Numbered from the stretch's first letter, positions 1-9,680 are shown. The stretch: DNA of 60,530 bases from Bacteroidota bacterium (GCA_013285855.1 JABDGW010000007.1:1-60530); one strand, 5' to 3'. A program made the numbers and translations. Notes: generated by a model from the letters alone, not told the origin.

Positions 1-3000
1 TTTTTATAGTGAATGAAAAAGTAGTGCCCTGCCCTGCTTCGCTTTCAACCTTAATTTCTCCGCCCATCATTGTTACCAGCTTTTCGCAAATAACAAGACC
101 TAAACCTGTGCCGCCATATTTACGCGTTGTGGAAGAATCAACCTGTGAGAAAGCTTTAAACAATCTTTCCATTTTATCTGCAGGAATACCAATGCCGGTA
201 TCTTTTACCGCGAATGCCAGTTCCACTTCGTCATTCTCAAAAGTTTGCAGCAGGCGTACACTTACAAATATTTCTCCGTGTTGAGTAAACTTAATTGCAT
301 TACCAACAAGATTCATCAATATTTGTCTTAACCTTAAGCTATCGCCTACAATTTGAGAAGGCGCTTTTGCATCAACCTGGTAAACAAGATCCAAACCTGT
401 TTGTGCAGCCTTGGCTGAAAATACATCGAGCACTTCTTCAATACAGGTACGCACATCAAAGTCAGCATTTTCAAGCTCCATGTTCCCTGATTCAATTTTT
501 GAAAAATCAAGAATATCATTAATTGTTTTTAAGAGGCTTTCTCCACAGTTGCGAATAGTTTCTGCAAAGCCGCGTTGTTCAGTATCAAGTTCAGTAAGTT
601 CAAGTAAATCAGCCATACCAATTACACCGTTCATTGGTGTGCGTATTTCATGACTCATTGTTGCAAGAAAAACACTTTTTGCCTTATTTGCCTGTTCTGC
701 TTCAGCACGTGCTGTTTCAGCATCCATTCTTGCCACGCGTTCTTCACGGCTTGATTGTTCCAATTGTTGCGTGCGTTTTTTTACCAGGTTTTCCAGTTCT
801 TTTTTCTGTACTTTAATCGCATTAATACGATACCTGTAAAAGGCAATACATCCTCCAACAATTACAGCAACAACTAATAATTTAAACCACCAGGTAAGCC
901 AGAACGGCGGTGTAACAATCAACTGAACACTTCTTATGTTTGTTGACCATTGGCCCTGGTTATTTAAACCTTTTACTTTAAAGGTATAAGTGCCGGGATC
1001 AAGATTGGTATAAGTAGCTGTGCGCTTGTTACCAGCTTCATTCCATTTTTTATCAAAACCTTCGAGCATATAAGCATATTGCTTTTTTTCATCGCTGGTA
1101 TAATTTAAAGATGCAAACTCAAATTCAATAACAGAACTCTTGTATGGAATAGTAATTGATTTTGTTTCTGTAATATCTTTTTTAAGCGGAGACGGATCTT
1201 TATCATCTACTGCAACAGGAACTTTTTTATTAAATATCTGGAAATCTGTAAGCAGTAATGGCGGCTCAAACGGCGTTTGTTTTACATCTGACGGATCAAA
1301 TACATTAAAACCATTATTACCGCCAAAATACATTATGCCTGAACGGTCTTTACAATAAGCCATTTCTTTAAATTCATTTCCCTGCAAACCATCAACTACA
1401 TCAAAATTTTTAAAGGTTTTATTTGACAAATTGAATTGTGCAATACCATGGCTGGTGCTTATCCAAAGGTTTTTATTTTTATCTTCCAGTATACCGAAAA
1501 TATTATTTGCCGGCAAACCATCAAATGTTGAATAATTAGTGAACTTTCCATTTTTCCTATTGAGACAAGACAACCCATCCATTGTACCAATCCATAAATT
1601 TTTATTTTCATCTTCATATATAGTTCCAACGTTGTTACTGGCAATACTATTTTGGTTTTCGTTATGCAGGTAATGCGTAAATGTTTTTGTTTGTTTATTA
1701 AATAAATTTAAGCCGCCGCCATCTGTACTAATCCATAAATTTCCCTCTCCGTCCTGGAAAACAGAATGAATTTTATCGCTGCTTATACTTCGTGCATCAT
1801 CAGGATTATATTTAAAATGTGTAAAGGAATTATCTGCGCCATTATATAAATTTAAACCGCCTCCATACGTTCCAACCCAAATATTTTTTTGCTGATCTTC
1901 ATAAATAGCCCATGCATTATTGCTGCTTATACTTGCAGGGTTTGAAGGATCGTTTTTAAAATGTGTGAATGTATTTTTTTCTTTATTGTACACTGTAACT
2001 CCATCACCCCATGTACCAATCCATAAATTTCCATTGCTTGCTTCATGCACATTTAAAACATAATCTCCTCCAAGACTGTTATTGTTTCCATCCTGGTGCT
2101 GGTAATGGGTAAAAGCGCCTGTTTTTGGGTTGAATAAATTTAAGCCGCCACCATCTGTACCTATCCAAACATTTTGTTTTGAATCTTCATAAATGCATAA
2201 TACAAGATTGCTGCTTAAACTATTGGGCAGAGAATTATGTTTATAATGTTCAAACTTATTATCAGCATTTAAAAAATCTATACCGCCGGTAAAACTGCCT
2301 ACCCACATATTTCCTTTTGTGTCTCTGCAAATTGAATAAATAGAATTGCTGCCAATGCTCGCATTATCCAATTCATCATGCATGTAATTATCAAAAATTT
2401 GTTTTTCCGGATTAAAAACAGATAGTCCTCCATTTTCTGTTCCAATCCAGATATTATTATAGCTGTCTTCACCAATAGCATACACCTGGTTATTAGCAAG
2501 GCTGTTGGCATTATGTGCATCGTTTTTAAACTGAATAAATTTCTGAGTTGTTTTATCAAACAGGTTTAATCCGCCGCCATTTGTACCAATCCATAAGCGA
2601 TTTTTGCTGTCTTCAAAAATGGTATAAACATTATTATAGCTTATAGAAGTGTTGTCTTTATCATCATGCAGAAAACGGGTAAAAGTTTTATTTGCCGGGT
2701 TAAATAAATTAAGGCCACCGTTTGTAGTTCCAATCCATAAATTGTGTTCATGATCCTGCACAATCACCCGAATATAATCGTCGCTTAAACTGTTTGAATT
2801 ATTTTTATCATACCTGTAACGGGTAAACTTATTTGTTTTTATATTCAGCATATTCAAGCCTGCATCTTCTGTGCCTGCCCAAACATTTCCCTGGCTATCT
2901 TCAGCAACTGTGTTTATATAATCGCTTGAAATGCTGCCTGCATTTTTTGTATCAGTTTTATATGCAGTAAACTGATCTTTTTCGGTATTATACCTGCACA

Positions 3001-3313
3001 AGCCACCGCCCCATGTTGCAATCCATATATCACCATCGTGGCTTTCAATAAGAGAAGAAATAAAATTTGCGCTTATGCTGTTTTTGTTTTTAGGATCATT
3101 TTTATACACCGTAAACTTATAACCATCATATTTGTTCAATCCTTCACGTGTACCAAACCACATAAAACCTTTACTGTCCTGCAGAATGCATAACACATTG
3201 CTTTGCGAAAGGCCCTGGTTTGTTTTGAAGTGATCAAACTCAAGTTGTTTTCTTTGTGCAACGGCAATAACCGGAAGCACAAGTAATAAAAAAAGGTAGC
3301 GATGGATTCTCAT
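1..3313 (-). CDS. Two-component propeller hybrid-type sensor histidine kinase (3' part beyond window edge)
   Basis: The frame is open from ATG at 3313 to base 1 and has no stop, so the C-terminus is missing. A signal peptide (ends about VIAVAQ) is followed by 14 repeats built on N-x-W-I-G-T-x-G-G-L-N-L-F, as in Reg_prop sensors, which fold as two seven-bladed propellers. Next come a Y_Y_Y-type beta domain, one membrane helix (about residues 810-830), a coiled coil, HisKA with the H-box His at residue 888 (SHEIRTPMNG), and HATPase_c with N (NLVGNA), G1 (DTGIGIP) and G2 (GGTGLGL) boxes intact. It is a periplasmic ligand sensor that autophosphorylates in the cytoplasm. In the family, receivers or an AraC-type HTH may follow; that part lies outside. 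The next kinase upstream (3390-5180) resembles its C-terminal half and is probably a paralogue. Confidence 0.93.
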   Translation of the reverse strand, partial: MRIHRYLFLLLVLPVIAVAQRKQLEFDHFKTNQGLSQSNVLCILQDSKGFMWFGTREGLNKYDGYKFTVYKNDPKNKNSISANFISSLIESHDGDIWIATWGGGLCRYNTEKDQFTAYKTDTKNAGSISSDYINTVAEDSQGNVWAGTEDAGLNMLNIKTNKFTRYRYDKNNSNSLSDDYIRVIVQDHEHNLWIGTTNGGLNLFNPANKTFTRFLHDDKDNTSISYNNVYTIFEDSKNRLWIGTNGGGLNLFDKTTQKFIQFKNDAHNANSLANNQVYAIGEDSYNNIWIGTENGGLSVFNPEKQIFDNYMHDELDNASIGSNSIYSICRDTKGNMWVGSFTGGIDFLNADNKFEHYKHNSLPNSLSSNLVLCIYEDSKQNVWIGTDGGGLNLFNPKTGAFTHYQHQDGNNNSLGGDYVLNVHEASNGNLWIGTWGDGVTVYNKEKNTFTHFKNDPSNPASISSNNAWAIYEDQQKNIWVGTYGGGLNLYNGADNSFTHFKYNPDDARSISSDKIHSVFQDGEGNLWISTDGGGLNLFNKQTKTFTHYLHNENQNSIASNNVGTIYEDENKNLWIGTMDGLSCLNRKNGKFTNYSTFDGLPANNIFGILEDKNKNLWISTSHGIAQFNLSNKTFKNFDVVDGLQGNEFKEMAYCKDRSGIMYFGGNNGFNVFDPSDVKQTPFEPPLLLTDFQIFNKKVPVAVDDKDPSPLKKDITETKSITIPYKSSVIEFEFASLNYTSDEKKQYAYMLEGFDKKWNEAGNKRTATYTNLDPGTYTFKVKGLNNQGQWSTNIRSVQLIVTPPFWLTWWFKLLVVAVIVGGCIAFYRYRINAIKVQKKELENLVKKRTQQLEQSSREERVARMDAETARAEAEQANKAKSVFLATMSHEIRTPMNGVIGMADLLELTELDTEQRGFAETIRNCGESLLKTINDILDFSKIESGNMELENADFDVRTCIEEVLDVFSAKAAQTGLDLVYQVDAKAPSQIVGDSLRLRQILMNLVGNAIKFTQHGEIFVSVRLLQTFENDEVELAFAVKDTGIGIPADKMERLFKAFSQVDSSTTRKYGGTGLGLVICEKLVTMMGGEIKVESEAGQGTTFSFTIK

Positions 3314-3389
3314 AAGAAACTATTGGATATTATGGTGATTAAACGATTTGATTTACCTCTTGGCTAAAGGCATTCTCACTTCTCACGTT

Positions 3390-5180
3390 TCACTTATTAA
3401 CTTTCAATTGTGCCGCCCATTTTTCAATCATTTTAGTAAGCTCATCTATTCTAAATGGTTTGCTTATATAATCATCCATTCCCGCATTCAGGCATTTTTG
3501 ACGATCTCCCTGGATGGCATTTGCTGTCATAGCTATTATTACGGGCTGTGTGCTTAAACAAAGGCGGATCATGCGTGTTGTTTCCAATCCATCTTTTACA
3601 GGCATTTGTATATCCATAAAAATAAGATCGAATTTTCCGTCACCAATCATTTCCAATGCTTCATCGCCATTTTCTGCAAGTTCAGCTTCATAACCTAATT
3701 TGCTTAATACTTTCAAAGCCACTTCCTGGTTTGTTTTATTATCTTCTGCAACTAAAATGCGCAAGGGGTACTGTTTTGCGAGATCAGCAAATAGTTTTGA
3801 TTTAGTGCTTTGCTGCTCAGTAATTATATTATTCCTGTTTAATTCATGCGAAATGTATTTATGCAAAAGGTGCTGTTTTACCGGTTTAATTAAAACAGCA
3901 CTGAACAAGCCCGGGTGACCTTTATACTGTTCATCTCCATTCGTATTTAATATTATTGTTGATATCTGCGGATTGATTTGCTTTATAGCTTCGCTTAATT
4001 CAATGCCGTTCATCTTTGGCATTTCCATATCGGTTATCACCAAATCGAAACGCTGATTTTTATGTATAATTTCCAGCGCTTCTTTTGCAGATGCTGCAAC
4101 TAAAGGCAATAGGTTCCATTGCTCTAACTGTTTTTTTAAAATGCTCCTGCTTGTAGAGTTGTCATCAACCAATAAAATATTTTTTGATCTTAGTGCTGCG
4201 TCAAATTTTATATTAGAACGTTGTGGCTGCAGGCTTACTCTTGTACGGATTTTAAACTTAATTGCAGTACCTGCTTTTGTTCCCTCTTTTGTTTCAATTT
4301 CCAGTTTGCCGCCCATTAATCCAACCAGTTTTTTAGATATTGCAAGTGAAAGGGCTTTGCCATCATCTCTTATGTTTATATCAGTAATATCTTTTGATAA
4401 CAGCCCTATTTCATCAACAGGCATCCCAACACCGGTATCTCTTACTTCAAAACCAATATCTGCCTGGTTGCCTTCCAATATTTTTTGCAGGCGAACCCTA
4501 ATTAAAATTTCCCCTTCTGTTGTAAAACGCATAGCATTTTCAACAAGGTTCATTAGTATTTGCCTTAAACGAACTTCATCGCCAACAATCAGTTCAGGCA
4601 CATCTTTTTCCATTTGATAAATTAATTCAATGCCTGTTTGTGCTGCCTTGGCTGCAAACGATTCAAGCACACCTTCAATCATATTGCGCAGTTCGAAATC
4701 TTTATCTTCCAGTTCCAGTTTGGCCGTTCCGGTTTCAGCATAATTAATAACATCTGTTACAAGCATATCATTAATTGTCGTCATTAAATTTTCACTGCTT
4801 TGAATAATTACTTCTGCATATTCGCGCTGCTCTTCAGTAAGCTCTGTTTCAGAAAGTAAGGATGCCATACCTATAACGCCATTCATCGGCGTGCGTATTT
4901 CATGGCTTAGCTTAGCCAGTAACAAACTTTTTGAACGTGTTGCTGCTTCTGTTTCTTCCTTTGCTTTGCGTTCACTTTCTTTTGAATAGTTAAGCAGTTC
5001 AGTGCATTCTATAACCCGCTGTTGTAAAATACCGTTAGCATGTTGCAGCGCAGCTGACTTTTTTCTGTACACAAAAAAGAAGATACAAGTTGCAATAAGT
5101 ACAATGGCAAAACTGATCCACCATGCAGGCTCAATCATAAGCATTGAAAGATTGATTGAAAAGAGATGTTGATATATCAT
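3390..5180 (-). CDS. Hybrid histidine kinase with degenerate ATP-binding domain and two receivers
   Basis: 596 aa. There is one membrane helix (about 20-38) and no sensor domain, then a coiled coil (50-85), HisKA with His93 (SHEIRTPMNGVIGM), an HATPase_c-like domain (about 195-312), receiver 1 (334-450, Asp384 in VITDMEMP) and receiver 2 (474-590, Asp523 in FMDIQMP). The N box (NLVENA) and G1 box (DTGVGMP) remain. The G2 box, normally GTGLGL, reads GKALSL, the F box is unrecognisable, and the end of HisKA (normally ILDFSKIESG) is replaced by MLVTDVINYAETG. Both receivers look intact. It probably acts as a phosphatase, scaffold or phosphorelay receiver for another kinase rather than as a competent kinase (inference). 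It follows the 5192-5836 gene by 11 bp, so the two are likely cotranscribed. Confidence 0.92.
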   Translation of the reverse strand: MIYQHLFSINLSMLMIEPAWWISFAIVLIATCIFFFVYRKKSAALQHANGILQQRVIECTELLNYSKESERKAKEETEAATRSKSLLLAKLSHEIRTPMNGVIGMASLLSETELTEEQREYAEVIIQSSENLMTTINDMLVTDVINYAETGTAKLELEDKDFELRNMIEGVLESFAAKAAQTGIELIYQMEKDVPELIVGDEVRLRQILMNLVENAMRFTTEGEILIRVRLQKILEGNQADIGFEVRDTGVGMPVDEIGLLSKDITDINIRDDGKALSLAISKKLVGLMGGKLEIETKEGTKAGTAIKFKIRTRVSLQPQRSNIKFDAALRSKNILLVDDNSTSRSILKKQLEQWNLLPLVAASAKEALEIIHKNQRFDLVITDMEMPKMNGIELSEAIKQINPQISTIILNTNGDEQYKGHPGLFSAVLIKPVKQHLLHKYISHELNRNNIITEQQSTKSKLFADLAKQYPLRILVAEDNKTNQEVALKVLSKLGYEAELAENGDEALEMIGDGKFDLIFMDIQMPVKDGLETTRMIRLCLSTQPVIIAMTANAIQGDRQKCLNAGMDDYISKPFRIDELTKMIEKWAAQLKVNK

Positions 5181-5191
5181 AGAATATTTAT

Positions 5192-5836
5192 TCAGTTTGA
5201 TAATAATGATTCATAGGTAAGTGAATTGCTTACCTCAACTTCAATTTGATTATTAAATCTTTTTTGTTGTTCAAATTCACCGCTGATTTTATCATCAATA
5301 ATTATTACTTCTGCGGTAGCAAGCTTATTTAGCAATAAAATATCTTTTAAATAGGGATTCCATGCAAACAACAATTCATAAATCGGCTTCCATAAAATCA
5401 CCCAGCTAAAAACATCAAGACAGTTTTTAAGTCCGTTATAAATGTTTCCAATGTGCTCAGATGAAAGCAATACCGGTAAAAATGCTTCGCTGGTAATTAC
5501 GATGCTGCCGCTTATAGCAAGCAGCATTAAATTACGGCGTTTAAATTTTTTAAACTCGCTTTCACGAATCATCTTTTTATTTGAAAAATGTCTTTTAACA
5601 GCATGCATTAAAGGTTCAGCATATTGCTTGTTTACTGCGCCGGGGCAATTAAGTTTATAAAAAATAGCGGAATATCTTTTAGCAGAACTTACAGCGCTTA
5701 AAATATAATGCTCAAACTTTTGATTGATTTGTTTTTTATACAGAGGAGAAGGATCATGAGCATTAAAATAACTGTTGATTGTTTGCAGATCAACCGTTAT
5801 ATAAATATTTATTTTTTCCGTAAGCGACTTGCTCAT
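5192..5836 (-). CDS. Uncharacterised membrane protein, two predicted helices
   Basis: 214 aa; family not recognised. A charged N-terminal region of about 100 residues precedes a basic stretch (EFKKFKRRN). Two hydrophobic segments follow, about 104-124 (MLLAISGSIVITSEAFLPVLL) cut short here as MLLAISGSIVITSEAFLPV, and about 142-160 (VFSWVILWKPIYELLFAW). The tail is charged and probably cytoplasmic. It ends 11 bp before the downstream hybrid kinase, so an operon is likely; it may supply a membrane-linked input to that sensor-less kinase, but that is only inference from position. Confidence 0.75.
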   Translation of the reverse strand: MSKSLTEKINIYITVDLQTINSYFNAHDPSPLYKKQINQKFEHYILSAVSSAKRYSAIFYKLNCPGAVNKQYAEPLMHAVKRHFSNKKMIRESEFKKFKRRNLMLLAISGSIVITSEAFLPVLLSSEHIGNIYNGLKNCLDVFSWVILWKPIYELLFAWNPYLKDILLLNKLATAEVIIIDDKISGEFEQQKRFNNQIEVEVSNSLTYESLLSN

Positions 5837-5961
5837 GAAACGGATATTGGTTTTAAAACAAACAAGTCAACGTAAACTGAAAAGAGGGCAAGATAATTTT
5901 GACCTTTCAGAGGACGTTGGATTATTCTTCGCAATAAATATCAACTATGCAATTCTTATCG

Positions 5962-5977
5962 CGTTAAAGCTTTAACG
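5962..5977. promoter_or_regulatory. 16-bp perfect palindrome upstream of the 5836 gene
   Basis: CGTTAAAGCTTTAACG is a perfect 16-bp palindrome in the 211-bp gap between the patatin gene and the membrane protein/kinase operon. No T-run follows on either strand, so it looks more like an operator than a terminator. The binding protein is unknown. Confidence 0.35.
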
Positions 5978-6047
5978 TTTCGTCTTTAAAAAAAGTATTT
6001 AAACACGAAAAAAGTATGTTTTATAAATAAGTGAAAAAACAATTCAA

Positions 6048-7088
6048 CTAATCATTTTCTAAAATTTTATCAGCAATTTCTTTAAGCATGCCAATGTTTT
6101 CATACACATAAGTAAGGCCTGCCTGGTATAAATTATCAATGTTCTCTTTTGTAGCTTCATCCATTTCAGAGCAAGCTTCTTTTAAACCAGGTTCAAGGCG
6201 ATAATAGTTTTTTTGAAAATCTGCTTCAAGCGTAAGATACATTTGCGTTAACTGGTATGCAACTGTTTCAGAATTACCTGCCATTAAAATATCAATTACA
6301 GGTTCAAGCCATTTTATTTCACCGGCGTGTTTAAATTCATCATAATGATATTGTTTCTTTACTGAACCTGTTCCTAAAGAAACAATCATCATGTCTTTTG
6401 CAGTTGGTTTATCGGTTTTGTCCGCGTCATTTAAAACTTTTGAAAACTCAGTTTTCCTTGCTTCTGCATAAGCACAGAGCGCAGGATTATTTGCAAACAT
6501 TCCGCCATCAACCAGCGTATATAACTGGCCATTGAGCGATTGAATATGTGCGGGCGCAAAATAAGTTGGGGCCGCAGATGTTGCACGCGCAACATCTCTT
6601 ATTTTAAAATTATACATATCATCAGCACAGGCATCTGCACTTGTAAAAAAAACAGATTTCCTGTCAGTGATCTCGTAAGATGTTATAAGGCTTGGCTTAA
6701 TAAAATTATTCAGCGTTTCATCACCAAAATAAGATGTTAGCAAACCGTATAAAGCATCATGTGAATATTTTTGATGAAAGATGCCGCCTGCACTTAATAC
6801 TTTTTCTTTTAGTGTGCGGTCAAAAATAGTATGGCCATTTTTTATATAAAGATCAACTGCTTCTGCTGCTGAATATTTTGCTTTCCTGTTTTCGCCAGGC
6901 ATTAAGTAAAGACAAGCCAAAATACCGCCGGTGCTTGTACCCGCAATCATGTCAAAATAATCTCCCAATTTGCGGGTGCTGTTATTATCTTTTTGTTGTA
7001 AAATTTTTTCTAACTGCATTAATATTGTGCCCGGCAGTACGCCGCGTATGCCGCCGCCATCAACAGATAAAATCCTGATCTTTTTCAT
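6048..7088 (-). CDS. Patatin-like phospholipase
   Basis: 346 aa, a single patatin domain. The oxyanion loop DGGGIRG (residues 10-16), nucleophile elbow GTSTG with Ser52, and DGG motif with Asp194 give the complete Ser-Asp dyad. The family hydrolyses acyl esters of membrane lipids. No signal peptide is visible (MKKIRILSVDGG begins directly in the fold), so it is probably cytoplasmic. The sequence resembles the compact bacterial patatins that include CBASS effectors, but no nucleotide cyclase or other defence gene lies alongside, so a housekeeping or stress lipase is the safer reading. It is divergent from the MBL gene across a 144-bp gap. Confidence 0.9.
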   Translation of the reverse strand: MKKIRILSVDGGGIRGVLPGTILMQLEKILQQKDNNSTRKLGDYFDMIAGTSTGGILACLYLMPGENRKAKYSAAEAVDLYIKNGHTIFDRTLKEKVLSAGGIFHQKYSHDALYGLLTSYFGDETLNNFIKPSLITSYEITDRKSVFFTSADACADDMYNFKIRDVARATSAAPTYFAPAHIQSLNGQLYTLVDGGMFANNPALCAYAEARKTEFSKVLNDADKTDKPTAKDMMIVSLGTGSVKKQYHYDEFKHAGEIKWLEPVIDILMAGNSETVAYQLTQMYLTLEADFQKNYYRLEPGLKEACSEMDEATKENIDNLYQAGLTYVYENIGMLKEIADKILEND

Positions 7089-7232
7089 AGTTTAAAATTT
7101 TTATTAAACATAAACATTTTTATTACATAAAACGATTAGGCTTTTACTTAAGTTTTGGTTTCAGAAATATTTTAAGGCTTATATATACAACCTGGTTAAT
7201 TACAACATCAATAGTTATATTAATTTGCAGCC

Positions 7233-7976
7233 ATGCAGATTATTCCATTAAGTGAAGGATCTTTTACAATTGATAAATCTAAAATTTTTGTTCCGTTTGA
7301 TTTAAATAAAGATGAACTGCAGGCACGCCACAGCGGCAGTTTATTAGTAGAAGTTCAGCCTTTTATTATCATTACAAATAAAGATATTTTATTACTGGAT
7401 ACAGGCCTTGGTTTTATGCAGCAAAGGGAAATGCAGTTGCATAAAAACCTGCTGGCGAATAATATAAAACCTGAACATATTACCAAAGTTTTATTATCTC
7501 ATTTGCATAAAGATCATGCCGGCGGAGTAAGTTATAAAGACAAGCTTGGCTATTATCATTTAGCTTTTTCAAATGCTGTTTTTTATGTGCAGCAATCTGA
7601 ATTTGATTTTGCAATGAACACTGGATTTCCTTCTTTTATGACGGAAGAAATTTTTGTATTGCAACAGAATTCGCAGGTTGTTTTTTTAAGTGACCCTGAA
7701 GGAATTATTGATGGATACATTCATTATAAAGTTACAGGCGCACACAGCCCGCATCACCAGGTTTTTTGGATAAAAGAAGATAATGAAACAATTTTTTTTG
7801 GTGCAGACGATGCACCGCAATTGCAACAAATGAAACACCGGTTTATTGCCAAGTATGATTTTGACGGGAAAAAAGCAATGCAACTGCGCCGTGAATGGTG
7901 GGAACAAGGCAACAAAGAAGACTGGACATTTTTATTTTATCATGACGTAAAAACGCCGTTTATAAAAAATAAGTAG
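7233..7976 (+). CDS. MBL-fold metallohydrolase
   Basis: 247 aa. The metallo-beta-lactamase signature is complete: HLHKDH with His90, His92, Asp94 and His95, preceded by LLLDTGLG. A later His in GAHSPHHQ (about 173-177) and an Asp in FFGADDAP complete a dinuclear metal site. There is no signal peptide, so it should be a cytoplasmic hydrolase; members act on lactones, thioesters and related esters and the substrate cannot be read here. It lies 12 bp upstream of mutY, so the two are probably cotranscribed. Confidence 0.88.
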   Translation: MQIIPLSEGSFTIDKSKIFVPFDLNKDELQARHSGSLLVEVQPFIIITNKDILLLDTGLGFMQQREMQLHKNLLANNIKPEHITKVLLSHLHKDHAGGVSYKDKLGYYHLAFSNAVFYVQQSEFDFAMNTGFPSFMTEEIFVLQQNSQVVFLSDPEGIIDGYIHYKVTGAHSPHHQVFWIKEDNETIFFGADDAPQLQQMKHRFIAKYDFDGKKAMQLRREWWEQGNKEDWTFLFYHDVKTPFIKNK

Positions 7977-7988
7977 CGGCAAATTTTT

Positions 7989-9041
7989 ATGAAAAATAAA
8001 AAACTGTTCAGGAATTTATTATTAAAATGGCATCGCGAAAAAAATAAAAGAGTAATGCCATGGAAAGGTGAAAAAGATCCTTATAAAGTTTGGCTGAGTG
8101 AAATTATTTTGCAGCAAACGAGAGTAGAGCAGGGATGGAGTTACTATGAAAAATTTATTCAAGCATATCCATCAATAACGCATCTTGCCAAAGCAAAAGA
8201 TGAAGAGGTTTTTAAATTGTGGGAGGGTTTAGGATATTATTCGCGTTGTAAAAATTTATTGCATACAGCAAGAACCATTAATGAAAAATACTCCGGCAAT
8301 TTTCCGTCTGACTACAATACAATTTTAAGTTTAAAAGGCATCGGCGCTTACACTGCAAGTGCTATTGTTTCTTTTTGTTTTGATTTGCCTTATGCTGTAG
8401 TTGACGGAAATGTGCTGCGTGTTTTATCAAGATATTTTGGAATTGATTTACCAACAGATTCGACAGAAGGAAAAAAAATTTTTACGCAGCTTGCACAGGA
8501 GTGTTTGGATAAAGACCAGCCTGCAGCGTACAATCAATCTATAATGGATTTTGGTGCAACAATTTGCAAACCTGCGCCCTTGTGCAATGTGTGTTGTTTA
8601 AATAAAACCTGCATCGCTTTTAATAAAAATAAAATTGACCTGTTGCCGGTAAAACAAAAAATGATCATTAAAAAAGAAAGATGGTTTTCTTATTTCATTT
8701 TTTCATTCGGTGGCAAAAAATTTGTTGAGCAAAGAACTGCAAAAGACATCTGGCAAAACCTGTACGAATTTTACCTGGAAGAAACCACAGCAAATCCTGA
8801 ATGGAATTTTGAGAAAATAAAAGAATGGCTTTGCAAAAAATTAAACATCACCTCAACCCGAAATATAAATATTTTTCCTGCGAGAAAACAATTGCTTACA
8901 CATCAAACAATACAAGGCTATTTTGTTTGTGTTGAATTAAATTCAGAACCTGACCTCAATTCAAAAACCGGATTATGGCTATCTGATGCTGAAATAAACA
9001 CGCTTGCATTTCCGCGGTTTATACATCAATTCAACGGCTGA
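7989..9041 (+). CDS. mutY: A/G-specific adenine glycosylase MutY
   Basis: 350 aa, normal length. It removes adenine mispaired with 8-oxoguanine in base-excision repair. The helix-hairpin-helix LKGIGAYTASAI is followed by AVVDGNVLRVLSR, which holds the catalytic Asp. Early LQQTRVEQG is the family QQT motif. The iron-sulfur loop reads C-x5-C-x2-C-x5-C (CKPAPLCNVCCLNKTC), one residue shorter than the usual C-x6-C first gap. A NUDIX-like MutT-related C-terminal domain follows (about 225-350). mutY-ssb-gldE-gldD is a common Bacteroidota gene order, which supports the call. Confidence 0.96.
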   Translation: MKNKKLFRNLLLKWHREKNKRVMPWKGEKDPYKVWLSEIILQQTRVEQGWSYYEKFIQAYPSITHLAKAKDEEVFKLWEGLGYYSRCKNLLHTARTINEKYSGNFPSDYNTILSLKGIGAYTASAIVSFCFDLPYAVVDGNVLRVLSRYFGIDLPTDSTEGKKIFTQLAQECLDKDQPAAYNQSIMDFGATICKPAPLCNVCCLNKTCIAFNKNKIDLLPVKQKMIIKKERWFSYFIFSFGGKKFVEQRTAKDIWQNLYEFYLEETTANPEWNFEKIKEWLCKKLNITSTRNINIFPARKQLLTHQTIQGYFVCVELNSEPDLNSKTGLWLSDAEINTLAFPRFIHQFNG

Positions 9042-9151
9042 AAAGCACTCCAGTTGCAGGTTTTATAAATTAAACTGGGTTTCAATTAAATCTTTATATA
9101 ACTTTAAAGTTGCAAAAACATAGTAACCCTTAGCTATTTAAAACCATTTAT

Positions 9152-9604
9152 ATGAGAGGTGTAAATAGAGTAATTTTAATTGGCAACCTGGGCAAAGACC
9201 CCGAGCTACAATACTTAGAAAAAAACATCAGCGTAGCAAAATTTCCTTTGGCTACAACAGAAACCCATAAGGATAAAAATGGCAAACTGATATCTCAAAC
9301 AGAATGGCATATTATTGTTTTATGGAGAGGCCTGGCAGAACTGGCTCAAAAATATTTACACAAAGGAAGCCTGATTTATATTGAGGGTCGCCTGCGTACA
9401 CGCAGTTGGGAAGACAGGGAAGGCAATAAAAAATTTGCTACCGAAATTGTTGCGGATAACCTGATTATGCTTGATAAAAGAAGCGATAATTCCGGTAATA
9501 GCTTTCATACATCCATACCGTCTGATAGTGAAAGCATTGAAGGATTCAATAGCAGCATTGAACCTCCTTCTGAGGATGAACCTACAGGAACACTACCTTT
9601 TTAA
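9152..9604 (+). CDS. ssb: Single-stranded DNA-binding protein
   Basis: 150 aa. The OB-fold begins with RGVNRVILIGNLGKDPE, the SSB signature, and continues through TEWHIIVLW and IEGRLRTRSW. The C-terminal tail from about residue 110 is low-complexity and acidic and ends EPTGTLPF, a variant of the DDIPF tip that recruits repair and replication proteins. It acts as a homotetramer coating single-stranded DNA. It lies 110 bp after mutY and upstream of gldE. Tail residues are Ser/Glu/Pro-rich rather than Gly/Gln-rich. Confidence 0.96.
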   Translation: MRGVNRVILIGNLGKDPELQYLEKNISVAKFPLATTETHKDKNGKLISQTEWHIIVLWRGLAELAQKYLHKGSLIYIEGRLRTRSWEDREGNKKFATEIVADNLIMLDKRSDNSGNSFHTSIPSDSESIEGFNSSIEPPSEDEPTGTLPF

Positions 9605-9680
9605 TTTGAATTTTTATAGTAATTTTCAATAGTGTTACTTTGCAATGATGTGTAATACATCGTAACCAAAAATTTATAAT

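Noticed and set aside
6048..7088. Patatin as a CBASS effector (CapV)
   Set aside because: No nucleotide cyclase, ubiquitin-like or HORMA gene lies within the window, so the patatin alone cannot support a CBASS call.
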